From contig NZ_MVID01000002.1 of NCBI RefSeq assembly GCF_002086815.1, positions 186,001 through 250,000 of the forward strand: a stretch of 64,000 nucleotides of DNA. The letters are read 5' to 3'. Source of the DNA: Mycolicibacterium parafortuitum. Its GTDB lineage: Bacteria; Actinomycetota; Actinomycetes; Mycobacteriales; Mycobacteriaceae. Positions 61,924 through 64,000 of the stretch are shown here, piece by piece. A program made the position numbers and the translations under genes. The first letter of the stretch is position 1. Each line of letters starts with the position of its first letter. The notes beneath the pieces are model-generated. The model ran no database searches and was not told the DNA's origin. It saw nothing but the letters and a program-made list of their open reading frames with translations.

Positions 61924-63066
61924 GTGAGCACCGAAACGGCTGGCATTCGCGAGATCGACACCGGCGCCCTGCCCGACCGGTTCGCCCGGGGCTGGCACTG
62001 CCTGGGCCCGGTGAAGAACTTCCTGGACGGGAAGCCGCACGGCATCGAGATCTTCGGCACGATGCTGGTGGCCTTCGCCGATTCCCAGGGCGAGGTGAAG
62101 GTCCTCGACGGTTACTGCCGGCACATGGGCGGCAATCTGGCCCAGGGCGAGATCAAGGGCGACGAGGTCGCCTGCCCGTTCCACGATTGGCGCTGGGGCG
62201 GGGACGGCAAGTGCAAGCTTGTCCCCTACGCCAAGCGCACCCCGCGGTTGGCCCGCACCCGCGCGTGGCACACCGACGTGCGCGGTGGCCTGCTCTTCGT
62301 GTGGCACGACCACGAGGGCAACCCACCCCAGCCCGAGGTGCGGATCCCCGACATTCCGGAGTGGTCCAGCGGCGAGTGGACCGACTGGAAGTGGAACACG
62401 ATGCTCATCGAGGGCAGCAACTGCCGCGAGATCATCGACAACGTCACCGACATGGCCCACTTCTTCTACATCCACTTCGGGCTGCCGACGTACTTCAAGA
62501 ACGTGTTCGAAGGCCACATCGCCAGCCAGTACCTGCACAACGTGGGCCGCGCGGACGTCAACGACATGGGCACCGCTTACGGCGAGGCGTCCCTGGACTC
62601 CGAGGCCAGCTACTTCGGCCCGTCGTTCATGATCAACTGGCTGCACAACAAGTACGGCGACTTCAAGGCCGAATCGATCCTGATCAACTGCCACTACCCG
62701 GTCACCCAGGACTCGTTCGTGCTGCAGTGGGGCGTGATCGTCGAGAAGCCCAAGGGCCTCGACGACAAGACCACCGAGAAGCTCGCCGACGCTTTCACCG
62801 ACGGTGTCAGCAAGGGCTTCCTGCAGGATGTCGAGATCTGGAAGCACAAGACACGCATTGACAATCCGCTGCTGGTCGAAGAGGACGGTGCGGTCTATCA
62901 GATGCGCCGCTGGTACCAGCAGTTCTATGTCGACGTCGCCGATGTGACACCGGAGATGACCGACCGCTTCGAGATGGAGGTCGACACGACGGCCGCCGTC
63001 GAGAAGTGGAACGTCGAGGTCGAGGAGAACCTGAAGAACAGGGAAGCCGAAAAGCAGGCCACATGA
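61924..63066 (+). CDS. kshA: 3-ketosteroid 9-alpha-hydroxylase oxygenase KshA (main copy)
   Basis: 380 residues from GTG with GGGAGG upstream. Rieske site CRHMGGNLAQGEIKGDEVACPFH (about 67-89), iron site DNVTDMAHFFYIHF (about 169-182), and C-terminal VYQMRRWYQQFYVDVADVTPEM. Orthologous position to M. tuberculosis Rv3526, with its own KstR box. It overlaps the following small gene by 4 bp (ATGA). Compared with the copy at 46180 it differs in the region FEGHIASQYL...GRADVNDMGTAYGEASLDSEASYF. Confidence 0.95.
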   Translation: MSTETAGIREIDTGALPDRFARGWHCLGPVKNFLDGKPHGIEIFGTMLVAFADSQGEVKVLDGYCRHMGGNLAQGEIKGDEVACPFHDWRWGGDGKCKLVPYAKRTPRLARTRAWHTDVRGGLLFVWHDHEGNPPQPEVRIPDIPEWSSGEWTDWKWNTMLIEGSNCREIIDNVTDMAHFFYIHFGLPTYFKNVFEGHIASQYLHNVGRADVNDMGTAYGEASLDSEASYFGPSFMINWLHNKYGDFKAESILINCHYPVTQDSFVLQWGVIVEKPKGLDDKTTEKLADAFTDGVSKGFLQDVEIWKHKTRIDNPLLVEEDGAVYQMRRWYQQFYVDVADVTPEMTDRFEMEVDTTAAVEKWNVEVEENLKNREAEKQAT

Positions 63067-63521
63067 GCGACACTCCGGATGTGGACCGCCTCGCCAGGTC
63101 GATGCTGCTGCTTCACGGGCACGACGACGAGGAGCACGAACACGGCCACACTCCGAGCCCCGGTGGACCGGGATCCTGGCGCAAGGCACCGGATTTCGCG
63201 TCCGATCCGGAACGTGCCGCCGCGGTGCGGGAAGCGACCCGCCGCGACCGCGAGCGCTACCTGTCTTCAGGACTGGTGTCGATCGACTGCCGCTTCTGTC
63301 ACGTCGCGGTGCAGGTGAAGAAGCTCGGTCCGGCCCACACCTCGGTGCAGTGGAACAGTGAGGCCACCGCGCGCTGCGCGCACTTCTCCGAGATCCGGGC
63401 CTCCGGCGGCGATCCGGCTCGCGAAAGGGCTTGCCCCCGGCTGGCCGACAGCATCCGTCACGCGGTGGCCGAGGGTTGCCTGGAGGAGTACTCCAGCGCC
63501 CCGGCCCCCGGCGACGGCTGA
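63063..63521 (+). CDS. Conserved hypothetical protein (Rv3527-like)
   Basis: 152 residues. The N-terminus has an acidic/His-rich stretch HGHDDEEHEHGH (about 19-30). The second half has CRFCHVAVQVKK, CAHFSEIRASGG, ACPRLADSIRHAVAEGC, a set of Cys/His pairs that could bind a metal. It starts inside the kshA stop (ATGA), so it is coupled with kshA, as in M. tuberculosis. The function is unknown; iron or Rieske-related work is possible but unproven. Confidence 0.8.
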   Translation: MSDTPDVDRLARSMLLLHGHDDEEHEHGHTPSPGGPGSWRKAPDFASDPERAAAVREATRRDRERYLSSGLVSIDCRFCHVAVQVKKLGPAHTSVQWNSEATARCAHFSEIRASGGDPARERACPRLADSIRHAVAEGCLEEYSSAPAPGDG

Positions 63522-63531
63522 GTAGCCGCGC

Positions 63532-64000
63532 TCAGAGCCCGGCGAACCGCTCCCGGACCTGCTCGTCGGTGAGACCGTAGTCGGCCAGCGAGTAGGTGTG
63601 CTTGGGCGCCCTCGGCCCCTTCTTGCTCTCCTCGTGGGTATCGGCGACCGCTGCTCGGGCAGAATCCGGGAAGTCGATGCCGAAGGCGCGGTAGATGTCC
63701 TCGACGGCACCGACCGGATCCTTGATCAGCTCGAAGTAGTCCAGATCGTAGAACTGCGCCGGATTGTGTTTCGGCCGTTCGGCGTTGAACAACTCCAGGC
63801 CGCGCGACCACGTCTCCATCGAGTCGGCGCCGATGACCTCACCAATGAACGTGTTCGACCACCCCTCGGTGGTGTGCTGGGCGAGCGAGCACATCGACGC
63901 CATGATGGTCTCGACCGGCCGGTGGCACTGCACCACCAGCGCGTCCGGATAGGTTGCGAGCAGCGCGTCGAGAGCGAACAGATGGCTGGGATTCTTGAGG
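63532..64000 (-). CDS. Sulfotransferase-family protein, C-terminal part (Rv3529c-like, start outside window)
   Basis: About 156 residues are visible; the frame is open through the window end and the start lies beyond it. The visible sequence begins LKNPSHLFALDALLATYPDALVVQCHRPVETIMASM, the PAPS 3'-phosphate-binding region of mycobacterial sulfotransferases, and ends HTYSLADYGLTDEQVRERF. Family members transfer sulfate to a lipid or steroid hydroxyl. It converges on the Rv3527-like gene with 10 bp between. Confidence 0.88.
   Translation of the reverse strand, partial: LKNPSHLFALDALLATYPDALVVQCHRPVETIMASMCSLAQHTTEGWSNTFIGEVIGADSMETWSRGLELFNAERPKHNPAQFYDLDYFELIKDPVGAVEDIYRAFGIDFPDSARAAVADTHEESKKGPRAPKHTYSLADYGLTDEQVRERFAGL

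Overview
The window is high-GC actinobacterial DNA that reads as a fast-growing mycobacterium (Mycolicibacterium type). The evidence is a near full-length match to mycobacterial PhoP/PhoR, a complete mce4 operon, OtsA, DUF4185 and LpqN-type envelope proteins, and many GTG/TTG starts with 1-8 bp gene overlaps. Gene order from about 23.5 kb to the end follows the Mycobacterium tuberculosis cholesterol region (about Rv3489 to Rv3529c, from memory), without the PE_PGRS genes found there.

Layout. 1-3 kb: the end of a cytochrome P450, an SDR and a convergent AlkK-like acyl-CoA ligase. 3-7 kb: a small exported protein, a HIT protein, and phoR-phoP with a PhoP-type direct-repeat box in the divergent promoter. 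7.0-7.5 kb: tRNA-Thr(TGT) followed by an HNH nuclease gene. 7.6-15 kb: a GH13 trehalose-synthase-like enzyme, an AEC transporter, a DUF4185 exported protein, a DKNYY lipoprotein and a VanX-like dipeptidase. 15-21.5 kb: XdhC plus a four-gene molybdenum hydroxylase (large, CoxG, FAD, 2Fe-2S) and a beta-hydroxyacid dehydrogenase. 21.6-27.1 kb: SDRs, a crotonase, a 55-aa ORF with otsA, and an epimerase-like reductase. 27.1-37.4 kb: the mce4 steroid importer. 37.7-63.5 kb: steroid side-chain and ring catabolism. A sulfotransferase gene runs off the right end.

How the genes work together. Mce4/YrbE4 import the sterol. CYP142, FadD19/FadD17, FadE26-FadE27, EchA19, the SDR at 37.7 kb and the DUF35-Ltp4-Ltp3 set are candidates for side-chain activation and shortening. 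KstD and two KshA oxygenases attack the rings. Six good matches and one weak match to the KstR operator TnnAACnnGTTnnA lie at the promoters of these units, mostly between divergent genes.

Most unusual: several conserved genes carry short in-frame DNA repeats that look like insertions. A 33-bp unit encoding (T)DERLREEQ extends the C-terminus of PhoR and the N-terminus of KstD. Its core also sits on the phoP stop codon and on the stop of the fadD gene before kstD. Different 24-bp, 27-bp and about 30-bp elements lie inside otsA, an acetoacetate-decarboxylase-family gene and ilvX. A 19-bp perfect-stem hairpin lies between echA19 and cyp142.
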